Origin: Gemmatimonadaceae bacterium
GTDB lineage: Bacteria; Gemmatimonadota; Gemmatimonadetes; Gemmatimonadales; Gemmatimonadaceae
Direction: 5' to 3'
Assembly (NCBI GenBank): GCA_020851035.1
Contig: JADZDM010000003.1
Coordinates: 1-64,000, forward strand
Length of the DNA stretch: 64,000 nt
The notes under the pieces: generated by a model
Told to the model about the DNA's origin: nothing
Seen by the model: only the letters and a program-made list of their open reading frames with translations
The model's database searches: none
Program-made: the position numbers and the translations under genes
Shown here: positions 36,268-45,136 of the stretch, in pieces
Position numbering within the stretch: position 1 is the first letter of the stretch
Layout of the letters: each line of letters opens with the position of its first letter

Positions 36268-37425
36268 ATGCCGACGACCGCCGCGCGACTCAACGTCTTC
36301 ACCGAATCCGTCATCCGCGGCACCACCCGGATGGCGGACCAGCATGGTGCCATCAACCTCTCGCAGGGGTTTCCCGACTTCGATCCGCCGGAGGAGATGC
36401 TCGCGGCCCTCGAGCGGGCCACCCGCGGCCCGTTCCACCAGTACGCGGTGACGTGGGGCGCACCGAACTTCCGGCGTGCGCTGGCGCGCAAGATCACGCA
36501 CTTCACCGGCCTCGACGTGGACCCGGATCGCAACCTGGTCGTCACCTGCGGCAGCACCGAGGCGATGGCCGTCGCGATGATGACCGCCTGCAACCCGGGC
36601 GACCGCGTGATCGTGTTCTCGCCGTTCTACGAGAACTACGCCGCCGATGCGATCCTGGCCGGCGCCGAGCCGATCTACGTCCCGCTCCGGCCACCCCACT
36701 TCGGCTTCGATCCCGACGAGCTGGCACGCGCCTTCGCCCGCAAGCCGAAGGCGATCGTCCTCTGCAACCCGTCGAACCCCACCGGCAAGGTGTTCACGCG
36801 CGCCGAGCTGCTGGTGATCCTGGCGCTGGCCGAGGAGCACGACTGCTTCGTCATCACCGATGAGCCGTACGAGCACATCGTGTTCGCGCCGCATGTGCAC
36901 ACCTACTTCGCGTCGCTCCCCGGCGCGGCCGAACGCACCATCACCTGCAACTCGCTCTCCAAGACGTACTCCATCACCGGCTGGCGGCTTGGCTACGTCC
37001 ATGCGTCGCCGCAGGTGATCGACCAGGCGCGCAAGGTGCACGACTTCCTGACCGTCGGCGCGGCCGCCCCGCTGCAGGAAGCGGCGGTGGCCGGGCTGGA
37101 ACTGCCGCACAGCTACTACACCGGGCTCGCCGCGCTCTACACCCGCAAGCGCACGCTCTTCCTCGACTACCTCCGCCAGTCCGGGCTGCCGTTCAGCGAG
37201 CCGCAGGGCGCGTACTACGTGATGGTGGACATCGGCGAGCTCGGGTTCGCCACCGACACCGAGGCCTCGGAGTGGTTCATCAAGACGGTCGGGGTGGCCG
37301 GCGTGGCGGGATCGAGCTTCTTCCGTGAGCCGGTGAACCACCTCATCCGGTTCCACTTCGCGAAGACCGAGCCGGTGCTGCACGCTGCCGGCGAGCGACT
37401 GGCCGCACTCCGGCGCGGGCGCTGA
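36268..37425 (+). CDS. Class I/II pyridoxal phosphate aminotransferase
   Basis: A 385-residue fold-type I enzyme of the aspartate aminotransferase superfamily, close to kynurenine/methionine aminotransferase-like proteins. Motifs are INLSQGFPDFDPP, CGSTEAMAVAM, LCNPSNPTGKVFT, the D of FVITDEPYEHIV, the PLP lysine in NSLSKTYSITGWRLGY and the C-terminal Arg in HLIRFHFAK. It transfers amino groups between a 2-oxo acid and an amino acid; the substrate is not determined. CATCCT lies 5 bases before the ATG and there is no Shine-Dalgarno, so it may be leaderless. Confidence 0.94.
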   Translation: MPTTAARLNVFTESVIRGTTRMADQHGAINLSQGFPDFDPPEEMLAALERATRGPFHQYAVTWGAPNFRRALARKITHFTGLDVDPDRNLVVTCGSTEAMAVAMMTACNPGDRVIVFSPFYENYAADAILAGAEPIYVPLRPPHFGFDPDELARAFARKPKAIVLCNPSNPTGKVFTRAELLVILALAEEHDCFVITDEPYEHIVFAPHVHTYFASLPGAAERTITCNSLSKTYSITGWRLGYVHASPQVIDQARKVHDFLTVGAAAPLQEAAVAGLELPHSYYTGLAALYTRKRTLFLDYLRQSGLPFSEPQGAYYVMVDIGELGFATDTEASEWFIKTVGVAGVAGSSFFREPVNHLIRFHFAKTEPVLHAAGERLAALRRGR

Positions 37426-37426
37426 G

Positions 37427-37473
37427 CGGCACGGCTGTCGGTGGGTGATTTCCGGATTTCCCGCGCCGTGCCG
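37427..37473. terminator. Possible bidirectional terminator
   Basis: CGGCACGG (37427-37434) pairs with CCGTGCCG (37466-37473), enclosing 31 bases, between two convergent genes. The loop is long, so confidence is low. Confidence 0.3.
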
Positions 37474-37499
37474 TATGCAGGATGTCTCCCGGCGGAGGA

Positions 37500-38060
37500 T
37501 CAGTCCTGCAGCCAGCTCCCCAGCAGTGCGCGCGCCTTCACCCAGTCGGAGCGGACGGTTCGCGACGTGACGCCGATCGCGTCCGCGGTCTGCTCCTCCG
37601 TGAGGCCGGCGAAGAAGCGGCATTCCACCACCTGCCGCAGGCGCGAGTCCACCTGCTCCAGTCGCCGCAGCGCGTCATCGAGCGCGATCGCCTGGCCGGC
37701 CTGTTCGTCCGTCGCGACCATCGCCTCGTCCAGCGATACCGGCACCTGACCGCCGCCGCGCTTCTGGCTCAGGTGTGCACGGGCGCGGTCGACGATGATC
37801 TGCCGCATCGCCGTGGCGGCCAGCGCGAAGAAGTGTCCTCGGGTCGTGGCGTCGAATCCCGGGGAATGCGACAGCTTGAGGTACACCTCGTGCACCAGCG
37901 ACGTGGGGCCGATGGTCTGCTCACCGCCGTGCAGCCGGCGACCCGCCATCCGTCTCAGTTCCGCATACACCAGCGGCACGAGGCGCTCGAAGGAGTCTGC
38001 GTGGCCGTCGCGGAGCTGGTGCAGCAGTTCAGTGATGTCCGGCGCGACGTCGTCGGTCAT
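37500..38060 (-). CDS. ECF-like sigma factor of the STK-linked type
   Basis: A 186-residue sigma factor. Region 2 includes RLVPLVYAELRRMAGRRLHG, TSLVHEVYLKL and FFALAATAMRQIIVDRAR. Region 4 includes ECRFFAGLTEEQTADAIG and SRTVRSDWVKARALLGSWL. The sequence fits the family that NCBI models as TIGR02999-like, common in Acidobacteria, Planctomycetes and Gemmatimonadota, whose members usually lie beside Ser/Thr kinase genes. Here it is divergent from such a kinase (175 bases between starts). Control by phosphorylation rather than by an anti-sigma is the usual proposal for this group. Confidence 0.92.
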   Translation of the reverse strand: MTDDVAPDITELLHQLRDGHADSFERLVPLVYAELRRMAGRRLHGGEQTIGPTSLVHEVYLKLSHSPGFDATTRGHFFALAATAMRQIIVDRARAHLSQKRGGGQVPVSLDEAMVATDEQAGQAIALDDALRRLEQVDSRLRQVVECRFFAGLTEEQTADAIGVTSRTVRSDWVKARALLGSWLQD

Positions 38061-38234
38061 GGCCTGGGGAGAGAGTGACGCCGCCAGCCGCTGCGGGCCT
38101 GTGCTGCGCAAGCTGTCCCGTGCCGGCACAGGCGTCAACGAGGACCTGAGTGGACAGCGGCAGGCCGCATGCCGAAGTTGCACGGCGACGGCGCACATTC
38201 GGCGGGAGGAGCCCGTGTGACGGAAGGCGGACCC

Positions 38235-40925
38235 ATGCAGCAGCATGACATCGCGATGGACGCTGCCCGGTGGCGCGAGATCGAGCCGCTCTTCACGCAG
38301 GCGCTGGCGCTCACCGCAGCGGAACAGCCCGGCTACCTCGATGCCGTCACCGGCGCCGACACGACACTCCGCGCCGAACTGGTCCGGCTCCTGGCCGCGT
38401 CGCGCGCGCCGGACCTCTTCATCGACGGCTGTGCCGCCGACCGCTTCGACGCGCTGATCGCCGGCGAGGAGCCGGCGCAGGCGGCTGGGCAGGTGGTGGG
38501 ACCGTATCGCCTCGTCTCGGAGATCGGGCGCGGGGGGATGGGCGTCGTGTACCTCGCCGAGCGCGCCGACGAGCAGTTCACGCAGCGGGTGGCGCTGAAG
38601 CTGGTGAAGCGCGGGATGGACACGGACTTCGTGCTCCGGCGCTTCCGCGCCGAACGCCAGATCCTCGCCTCGCTCTCGCACCCCAACGTGGCGCGCCTGC
38701 TGGATGGCGGCACCACCGCCGATGGCCGCCCGTACTTCGTGATGGAGCACATCGAGGGGCGCCGCATCGATGTCTATGCGCGCGAGGCGAACCTGGGGCT
38801 CGGTGCGCGGCTCGACCTCTTCCTGCGCGTCTGCGATGCCGTCGGCTACGCGCACCAGCAGCTGGTGGTGCACCGCGACATCAAGCCCGCGAACATAGTC
38901 GTGACCGCCGACGGCGCGCCCCGGCTGCTGGACTTCGGCATCGCGAGCCTCCTCGACGACGATGGCACCGGCGGCACCGCCACCGGCGTGCGGGCACTCA
39001 CACCGGAGTACGCCAGCCCGGAGCAGGCCGACGGCCAGCGCGTGGGCACCGCCAGTGACGTGTACTCGCTGGGTGTGGTGCTCTTCCAGTTGGTGACCTG
39101 TGCGTTGCCGCAGGAGTTCACCAGCCGTCGCCCCGCCGAGATCGCGACGCAGCTGCGCTCCACCCCGCCGCGACGGCCGAGTGAGGTGGCACGCGCGGAA
39201 GCCGCGGGCTGGCGGAAGCGGCTGCGCGGTGACCTCGACACGATCATCCGCACCGCGCTCGAACCGGTGATCGCGCGACGCTACGCCAGCGTGGAGGCGC
39301 TCGCCACCGACCTGCGCCGGCATCGTGCGGGAATCCCGGTGCTGGCACGTCCGGCCTCCGTCGGCTACCGGGTGACCCGGTTCGTGCAGCGCAACCGCCT
39401 GCTGGTGGCCGGCAGCGCCGCACTGCTCGCGACGATGCTGGCCGGCTCGGTCGCCTTCGCCTGGCAGGCGCGAGTCGCGCGGCACCAGGCGGTGAGCGCC
39501 GAGCGCCGCTTCAGCGACCTGCGTGCGCTCGCGCACAACGTGCTGTTCGACTACCACGACGCCATACAATCGCTCCCGGGCGCCACGCCGGTGCGGGCCC
39601 GGCTGGTCCAGGATGGGCTCGAGTATCTCGATCGCCTCTCGGCCGACTCGATCGAGGATCGCTCCCTGCAACTGGAACTGGCCGAGGCCTACCAGCGCAT
39701 GGGCGACGTGCAGGGCGGCTCCATGCGCGCGAACCTCGGCAACTCGGCCGGTGCGATCGCCAGCTACCGGAAGTCACTCGCACTCCTCGAGCGCCTGGCC
39801 GCCGCACCGGCGACAGCGGCGGATTCCGTGGCGGCGCCCGCCGATGCGCGCCGCAGTGTCGTGCTCAGCGAGCTGGGGGTGCTCTACTGGGAGACGGGTG
39901 ACCTCGCGACCGCCAGGGCGATGATGAGCCGTGCGCGCGACCTGCTGGTCCCGCAGCTCCGGCACCGGCCCGCCGACGACGCGTTGCACTACTCCATGAA
40001 CCACCGGCGCGACTACCTCGCCCAGATCCTCTTCGCGATGGGGGAGACGGTGGCGGCGCGCGCGGAGTACGACGCTGCCCTGGCCTCGCTCGACTCGATC
40101 TCGCCGGCAGAGCGGGGCAGCGTGTCGGTGCGGCGGAGCTACTCGGTGACCCTCCAGCACCTCGGCGAGCTCCTCGCGGACCAGGGGAACCTCACCGCGG
40201 CGCTCGCCACCAGCCAGCGGGCGCTCGCCCTGCGGCGTGCACTGGCGGCAGAGGAGCCGCTGAACGCCGAGTTGCAGCGCGCGCTCTCGGTGGCGTACTA
40301 CTACGAAGGGGAGAACCTGGGCCGGCTCGGGCGCTTCCGCGAGGCGCGGGCAAGCTACGAGTCCGATCTCCGCATCGTGTCCGCGCTCCTGCGCGCCGAC
40401 CCGGACAACGCCCTCTATCGCGGTGACGCGGAGTATGCCTACACACGCATCGGCGACATGCTGGGCAATGCCGGCCGCCTCCAGGACGCCATCCGCAACT
40501 ACGATGCGTCCTACGCCATGCATGCCGTGGACGTCCGCGCCGACTCCACCAACATCTGGAAGCGGGCCGCCATGATCGAGGCGCAGGCCAAGGGCGCGGC
40601 GGGGTACGCCCGTTTGCGCGACCGGCGCGCCGCGCTGCCCCGCCTGCAGGCCGTGGAGGCCGCCATGCTGCACACGGTCGTAGACACCGCCGATGCCACC
40701 ATCCGGAGCTTCTTCGCCGAGACGTGGACTGGACTGGGTGCCTCCTGGCTGGCGCTCGGCGGGCCGGCCAGCGACTGCACGGCGGCCGGAAGGCAGCTGG
40801 CCCGCGCCGACTCGGTGCTCGGCGACATGCTCCGTCGGCGTCAGGCCAGCCATCCCGACTCGCTCAGAATCGATGAGATCGCCAGGCTGCAGCGCCGCGC
40901 ACTGCAGGAGTGCCCCCCGGGCTGA
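38235..40925 (+). CDS. Membrane Ser/Thr protein kinase with TPR-like C-terminus
   Basis: An 896-residue PknB-type kinase. A helical N-terminal region (1-85) precedes the kinase domain (about 90-365). It has the glycine loop IGRGGMGVVY, K122 (VALKLV), the catalytic loop HRDIKPAN (213-220), LDFG (232-235) and TPEYASPEQ, all intact. One membrane segment lies at about 388-410. The rest (about 415-896) is helical with tetratricopeptide-like repeats such as GAIASYRKSLALLERLA and AALATSQRALALRRALA. The start at 38235 has GGAAGG upstream. Beside an ECF sigma factor, it is a likely regulator or target-partner of that factor. Confidence 0.93.
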   Translation: MQQHDIAMDAARWREIEPLFTQALALTAAEQPGYLDAVTGADTTLRAELVRLLAASRAPDLFIDGCAADRFDALIAGEEPAQAAGQVVGPYRLVSEIGRGGMGVVYLAERADEQFTQRVALKLVKRGMDTDFVLRRFRAERQILASLSHPNVARLLDGGTTADGRPYFVMEHIEGRRIDVYAREANLGLGARLDLFLRVCDAVGYAHQQLVVHRDIKPANIVVTADGAPRLLDFGIASLLDDDGTGGTATGVRALTPEYASPEQADGQRVGTASDVYSLGVVLFQLVTCALPQEFTSRRPAEIATQLRSTPPRRPSEVARAEAAGWRKRLRGDLDTIIRTALEPVIARRYASVEALATDLRRHRAGIPVLARPASVGYRVTRFVQRNRLLVAGSAALLATMLAGSVAFAWQARVARHQAVSAERRFSDLRALAHNVLFDYHDAIQSLPGATPVRARLVQDGLEYLDRLSADSIEDRSLQLELAEAYQRMGDVQGGSMRANLGNSAGAIASYRKSLALLERLAAAPATAADSVAAPADARRSVVLSELGVLYWETGDLATARAMMSRARDLLVPQLRHRPADDALHYSMNHRRDYLAQILFAMGETVAARAEYDAALASLDSISPAERGSVSVRRSYSVTLQHLGELLADQGNLTAALATSQRALALRRALAAEEPLNAELQRALSVAYYYEGENLGRLGRFREARASYESDLRIVSALLRADPDNALYRGDAEYAYTRIGDMLGNAGRLQDAIRNYDASYAMHAVDVRADSTNIWKRAAMIEAQAKGAAGYARLRDRRAALPRLQAVEAAMLHTVVDTADATIRSFFAETWTGLGASWLALGGPASDCTAAGRQLARADSVLGDMLRRRQASHPDSLRIDEIARLQRRALQECPPG

Positions 40926-41056
40926 CCCCGCCGTACTCACGAGCACGGCACTTGCTGCAGGTGGGTGGCAGAGAGCCTGTTCGGAGCGGGTTGCGCGACG
41001 CCGCGCAGCGGAGGAGGGACCAGCAGCAGCGCGTGCCGCAGGCACCGGGAGCCGGG

Positions 41057-43036
41057 GTGACTCGAGTCAGTCCCAGCCCGCACGACGACCTCGTGCCCAA
41101 CAGTCCCGTCCGCTGGCACGATATCGAGCCCATCTACACGCTCGCGCTCATGCTGCCCGCCGACGAGCGCGCCGCCTACCTCGAGGGCGCCACGGCCGGC
41201 GATGTCGATCTCCGCGCGGAAATCGACCGTTTGCTGGAGCGGCACCCCGTGCAGGCGACCGGGGAGGCGCTGCACCGGCACCACACGTCTGCAGCATCGA
41301 TGCCGGTGGCGCCGCCACGACCGCAGCCGCGTTCCCGCATCGGGGACCAGCTCGGCCCCTTCTGGCTCGACCACGAACTCGCCCGCGATTCCCGCACGGT
41401 CGCCTATCTCGCGACCCGCGTCGACCCGTTCCACGATGATCCAGATCCGGCCAGCCGCCGCGTGGTCGTGCGGGTGGCTGACACCCCGGTGCCCGGTGAC
41501 GCGGCGCGCCGCCTGCTCCGCGACCGCCGGGACGCCCCCGCCGCGCTGGTGCATCCCGCGATCACGCGCCTGCTCGACGCCGGCGTCACCCCCGATGGCT
41601 GCCCCTTCGTCGTGACCGAGCACGCCGTCGGTGCACCCATCACCGTCGCCGCCACGCAGCAGTCGCTGGAACTCAACAGCCGCCTGTCGCTGTTCCTCGA
41701 GTGCTGTGATGCGGTCACCCACGCGCACCGGCACTTCCTCGCGCATGGTGCGCTGACGTCGCAGACACTGCTCGTGGACCCACAGCGGCAGCTGCGTGTC
41801 GTCGACATCGGCACGGCTCCACTGCTCGATGCCGCGGCGCCCGCGCCCACTGTCCGCGACGACATCAGGGCACTCGGCATCGTGCTCTTCGAGCTCCTCA
41901 CCTGTGAGGCATACCCCGGCGGAACCCCGCGCATGCGCCGGTCCGCGCGCAACGAGGCGCGCCTCTGGGAGGACCGCCTGGAGGGGGATCTCGATGCCAT
42001 CGTGCACACCGCCGTCGCCCCTGGCGATGGTGGCGGCTACCCCACCGTCGAAGCCCTCGCCGACGACCTGCGTCGGCACGCTGCGGGGTTTCCCGTGCAG
42101 GTGCGACCACTCGGCCTGCCACGACGGATGGGACGCGCCGCTGCCCGGAACGCACCGATGGTCTTCGCCGCCACGATCGGTGCCGCCCTCGCCATTGCGG
42201 CGATCGTCGTCGCGGCGCGGCGCGGCAGGGCCGCCGAGGCCATTCCTGCCGCCGATCGTCCCCGGGAGGCTGCACCGGCGGCGCCGCACGCGGTGCGCCC
42301 ACTGGCCGCGCTGCCCGACACGGTCGCACCGCCGGTGCCCGAGTCGGGCGCCGTGACGCCGGCCACCGCGACGCCGGCCACCGCGACGCCGGCCACCGCG
42401 ACGCCCGCTGCCGTGACGGGGGCTGCCATGACGCCGGCTGCCGCAGCACCGGTGGCCAGTGCGCCGGACTCCGCACCGTCAGCCGCGGCGGCGTCCCGGC
42501 CCAGGGCCATCGCGGCGCCCGTGTCGCCGCGTGCCGTTTCGCGTGCGGCGCCATCGAACCGCCCGACGGCGACGACACCCGTCGGCAACGTGCCGATCGG
42601 TGACACTGGTGCGCGCCGCCGATTCATCGCGGAAATCGCGGCGCTCGACTCACTCACGCCGGCGCAGCAGGCCACGCCGGCCGTGCGACGTCGCTACGCC
42701 GTGGCCTACCAGGAGCTCGCCAGGCTGCAGGCCGCTGCTGGCGACCGCCGCGATGCGCTGTCGAGCAGTCGCCGCGCACTGGGCATGCGTGCCTCGCTGG
42801 CAACCGCTGGTCGCCCGGACCGCATCCTCCTGCGCGAGCTCGCCTCGGCCATGCGCGATGAAGGCACGCAGCTCGCGAGCCTCGGGCAGGTGGAGGAGGC
42901 ACGCCGCAGCTATGCCCCCGCGCTCGCGATCGCCGACTCGCTGCAGCGCGCCGATCCGCGCGACGTGCTCGCCGGCCGCATGGTGGCCGACCTCACCGCG
43001 CGCCTCGCACGCCTCCCGGCCCGCCGCCCGCGCTGA
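41057..43036 (+). CDS. Pseudokinase paralogue of the preceding Ser/Thr kinase
   Basis: About 659 residues if GTG 41057 is used; GTG at 41093 is an alternative and 40910 would overlap the kinase gene. The N-terminus (RWHDIEPIYTLALMLPADER) matches that of the upstream kinase, and the kinase fold is traceable (about 100-365), but the active site is lost. There is no glycine loop, R139 stands where the Lys should be (VVVRVA), HRD is replaced by HGA (230-232), and DFG reads DIG (250-252). A membrane segment lies near 382-400, then an Ala/Thr/Pro-rich linker with a 15-bp DNA repeat, then a helical C-terminus. It may bind or regulate the active kinase; this is inference. Confidence 0.8.
   Translation: MTRVSPSPHDDLVPNSPVRWHDIEPIYTLALMLPADERAAYLEGATAGDVDLRAEIDRLLERHPVQATGEALHRHHTSAASMPVAPPRPQPRSRIGDQLGPFWLDHELARDSRTVAYLATRVDPFHDDPDPASRRVVVRVADTPVPGDAARRLLRDRRDAPAALVHPAITRLLDAGVTPDGCPFVVTEHAVGAPITVAATQQSLELNSRLSLFLECCDAVTHAHRHFLAHGALTSQTLLVDPQRQLRVVDIGTAPLLDAAAPAPTVRDDIRALGIVLFELLTCEAYPGGTPRMRRSARNEARLWEDRLEGDLDAIVHTAVAPGDGGGYPTVEALADDLRRHAAGFPVQVRPLGLPRRMGRAAARNAPMVFAATIGAALAIAAIVVAARRGRAAEAIPAADRPREAAPAAPHAVRPLAALPDTVAPPVPESGAVTPATATPATATPATATPAAVTGAAMTPAAAAPVASAPDSAPSAAAASRPRAIAAPVSPRAVSRAAPSNRPTATTPVGNVPIGDTGARRRFIAEIAALDSLTPAQQATPAVRRRYAVAYQELARLQAAAGDRRDALSSSRRALGMRASLATAGRPDRILLRELASAMRDEGTQLASLGQVEEARRSYAPALAIADSLQRADPRDVLAGRMVADLTARLARLPARRPR
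42355..42444 (+). repeat. 15-bp tandem repeat inside the pseudokinase gene
   Basis: Six units of GACGCCGGCCACCGC, the first three perfect, encode TPATA-type pentapeptides in the linker between the membrane segment and the C-terminal domain. Such an array can change copy number without shifting the frame. Confidence 0.85.
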
Positions 43037-43075
43037 CCGGCCCGCGGTACACGGTGGTGACCTCCCGCGCGCCCA

Positions 43076-44983
43076 TCACGCGAGGGGCCGACGCGCGTTG
43101 ATCGCCGCCCGCAACGCCGCGAACAGGTTCGCCGCCGAGAACGGCTTCGCCAGCAGCTGGATGTCCTCCAGGCCCGGCACGTCGGAGGGGCCGATCTCGT
43201 CGAATCCGGAGATGAACAGTACCGGGAACCCCGGCGAGAGGCGGCGGATCTCCTGCGCCAGCGTCACGCCGTCCATCACCGGCATGCGGATGTCGGTGAG
43301 CACCACCGCGATGTGCTCGCCCTCGGCGCGGAAGCGCTCCAGCGCATCGTGCCCGTTCTGCGCCTCGATCACCGTGAACTCCTGGCGCGAGAGCAGCCGC
43401 CGGGTGGTGCTGCGCACCGCCGTGTCGTCGTCCACCAGCAGCACGGTGGCGGGCAGCGGGCCGGCATCGATGGCCGCGGGGGGTGCTGTCGGCGCCGCTG
43501 CACCAGGCCGTGCCGGCAAGGTGATGTGAAACGTCGTGCCCTGGCCGGGGGCACTCTCCACCCGCACCGTGCCGCCCGACTGCGTCACCACGCCATACAC
43601 CACCGCCAGCCCGAGCCCCGTGCCCGTGCCGACCGGCTTGGTGGTGAAGAACGGCTCGAACACCCGCGCACAGACGGCAGCGTCCATGCCGACCCCGGTG
43701 TCGGCGACGGACAGATGCACCTGCGCGGTGGCGGCGTCCAGCGTCACCGCCAGCGAGAGCGTGCCGCCGCCCGGCATCGCGTCACGCGCATTGAGCACGA
43801 GGTTCAGCACCACCTGTTCCAGCTGGCTGCGGTCGGCCAGCACGATGGCGGGCGTGGAGGCCGCATGCACCTGCACGTCGATGCTGGGCGGCAGCGACGT
43901 CCGCAGCAGCGGCAGCACCTCCGCCACCAGTCGCACCACGTCCACCGGCTCCGTGGGCCGCGTCTGGCGGCGGCTGAACGCGAGCAACTGGCCGGTCAGG
44001 CCCGCTGCCCGCTCGGTGGTCTGCAGCGCGAGCTCCAGGTCGCCGCGCAGCGAGAACTCGGGCGGCATCTCGTTCACGGCCAGTTGGATCGAGTTGCGGA
44101 TCGCCGCCAGCAGGTTGTTGAAGTCGTGCGCCACACCGCCGGCGAGCTGCCCCACCGCCTCCATCTTCTGCGCCAGGTTCAGCCGCTGCTCCATTTCGCT
44201 GCGCTCGCGTGCGAGCTCCTCGCGCCGCGAGTGGTCGCGCCACGACACCACCGACACGCGGCGGCCCGACAGCGTGGCGTGCCGCACGCTCACCTCCACC
44301 GGCACCGGCGTGCCATCGGCACGCTGGTGGAGCCACTCGAAGGTGTGCGCGCCGCGCTCGAGGGTGATCGCGCCGAACTCGCGGGACTTCTGCTCCGACG
44401 GCGTGCCATCCGGCTGCCGGGCCGGCGAGAACTCAGCCGGCCGGCGCCCGATCAGCTCGGCCTTGAACCGCAGTCCGAGCATGCGCAGTGCCGCCGGGTT
44501 GCAGTCGATCACCGCACCGGTGGTGTCGGTCAGCAGCAACCCGTCCAGCGCATGCTCGAACACCAGGCGGAACCGCTCCTCCGCCTCCTTGCGCGCCGTG
44601 ATGTCCTGTCCCGTCGCCACGATGCCGGTCGCGGTCCCCTGTTCGTCCACCAGCCGCGCCACGTTCCAGAGCAGCGTGCGCCGCGTGCCATCGGGCAGCA
44701 GCAGGCCGTTCTCATAGTTCAGGGTCCGCTTGCCGGCCAGCACCTCGGCGATGTCGATCGCCACCGCGTCACGGGACTCCGGCGCGACGAACGTCGTCAC
44801 GTAATCCATGCCGATCGCCTTGTGCCGCGGCGTCTGGTACAGCCGCTCCGCCGCCGCATTCCAGGCGAAGATCGCATGATCCGGGCGCAGGCCGAGGATG
44901 ATGTTGCCGGCGGTGTCGATGATGGCACCGAGCATCGCGCGCTCGGTGTGCGACTCCTGCGACAGGCGGGTCTCGAAAGGCAT
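43076..44983 (-). CDS. PAS-PAS hybrid sensor histidine kinase with receiver
   Basis: A 635-residue soluble kinase. PAS 1 lies at about 15-130 and ends QDITARKEAEERF; PAS 2 lies at about 135-255. DHp GGVAHDFNNLLAAI has H286, and the ATPase domain (about 340-500) has NLVLNARDA, DTGVGMD and GTGLGLAVV. A C-terminal receiver has its D in VVLTDIRMPVMDG near 575. The layout is typical of cytoplasmic hybrid kinases of the NtrB/CckA-like class. No partner regulator is next to it. It is on the minus strand, convergent with the pseudokinase gene. Confidence 0.94.
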   Translation of the reverse strand: MPFETRLSQESHTERAMLGAIIDTAGNIILGLRPDHAIFAWNAAAERLYQTPRHKAIGMDYVTTFVAPESRDAVAIDIAEVLAGKRTLNYENGLLLPDGTRRTLLWNVARLVDEQGTATGIVATGQDITARKEAEERFRLVFEHALDGLLLTDTTGAVIDCNPAALRMLGLRFKAELIGRRPAEFSPARQPDGTPSEQKSREFGAITLERGAHTFEWLHQRADGTPVPVEVSVRHATLSGRRVSVVSWRDHSRREELARERSEMEQRLNLAQKMEAVGQLAGGVAHDFNNLLAAIRNSIQLAVNEMPPEFSLRGDLELALQTTERAAGLTGQLLAFSRRQTRPTEPVDVVRLVAEVLPLLRTSLPPSIDVQVHAASTPAIVLADRSQLEQVVLNLVLNARDAMPGGGTLSLAVTLDAATAQVHLSVADTGVGMDAAVCARVFEPFFTTKPVGTGTGLGLAVVYGVVTQSGGTVRVESAPGQGTTFHITLPARPGAAAPTAPPAAIDAGPLPATVLLVDDDTAVRSTTRRLLSRQEFTVIEAQNGHDALERFRAEGEHIAVVLTDIRMPVMDGVTLAQEIRRLSPGFPVLFISGFDEIGPSDVPGLEDIQLLAKPFSAANLFAALRAAINARRPLA

Positions 44984-45098
44984 CAGTGAAGCGGAACCGG
45001 TGCGGCGTACGTCCCGCCCGGCAATCGTGCCGGGTCGGGACGCAACCTACGCCGCCGCGTGCCAAAGCACAGCACGCCAACACGGGCGCATCGTGCTT

Positions 45099-45114
45099 GC
45101 AAACAAGCGTTTGC
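45099..45114 (-). terminator. Small hairpin after the (alpha/alpha)6 protein gene
   Basis: GCAAAC pairs with GTTTGC across a 4-base loop, 23 bases past the stop of the minus-strand gene. A second hairpin, CCCGGCA/TGCCGGG, follows at about 45017-45034. Either may end the transcript. Confidence 0.4.
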
Positions 45115-45136
45115 GAATCCTGTCCCGATTCCGGCG

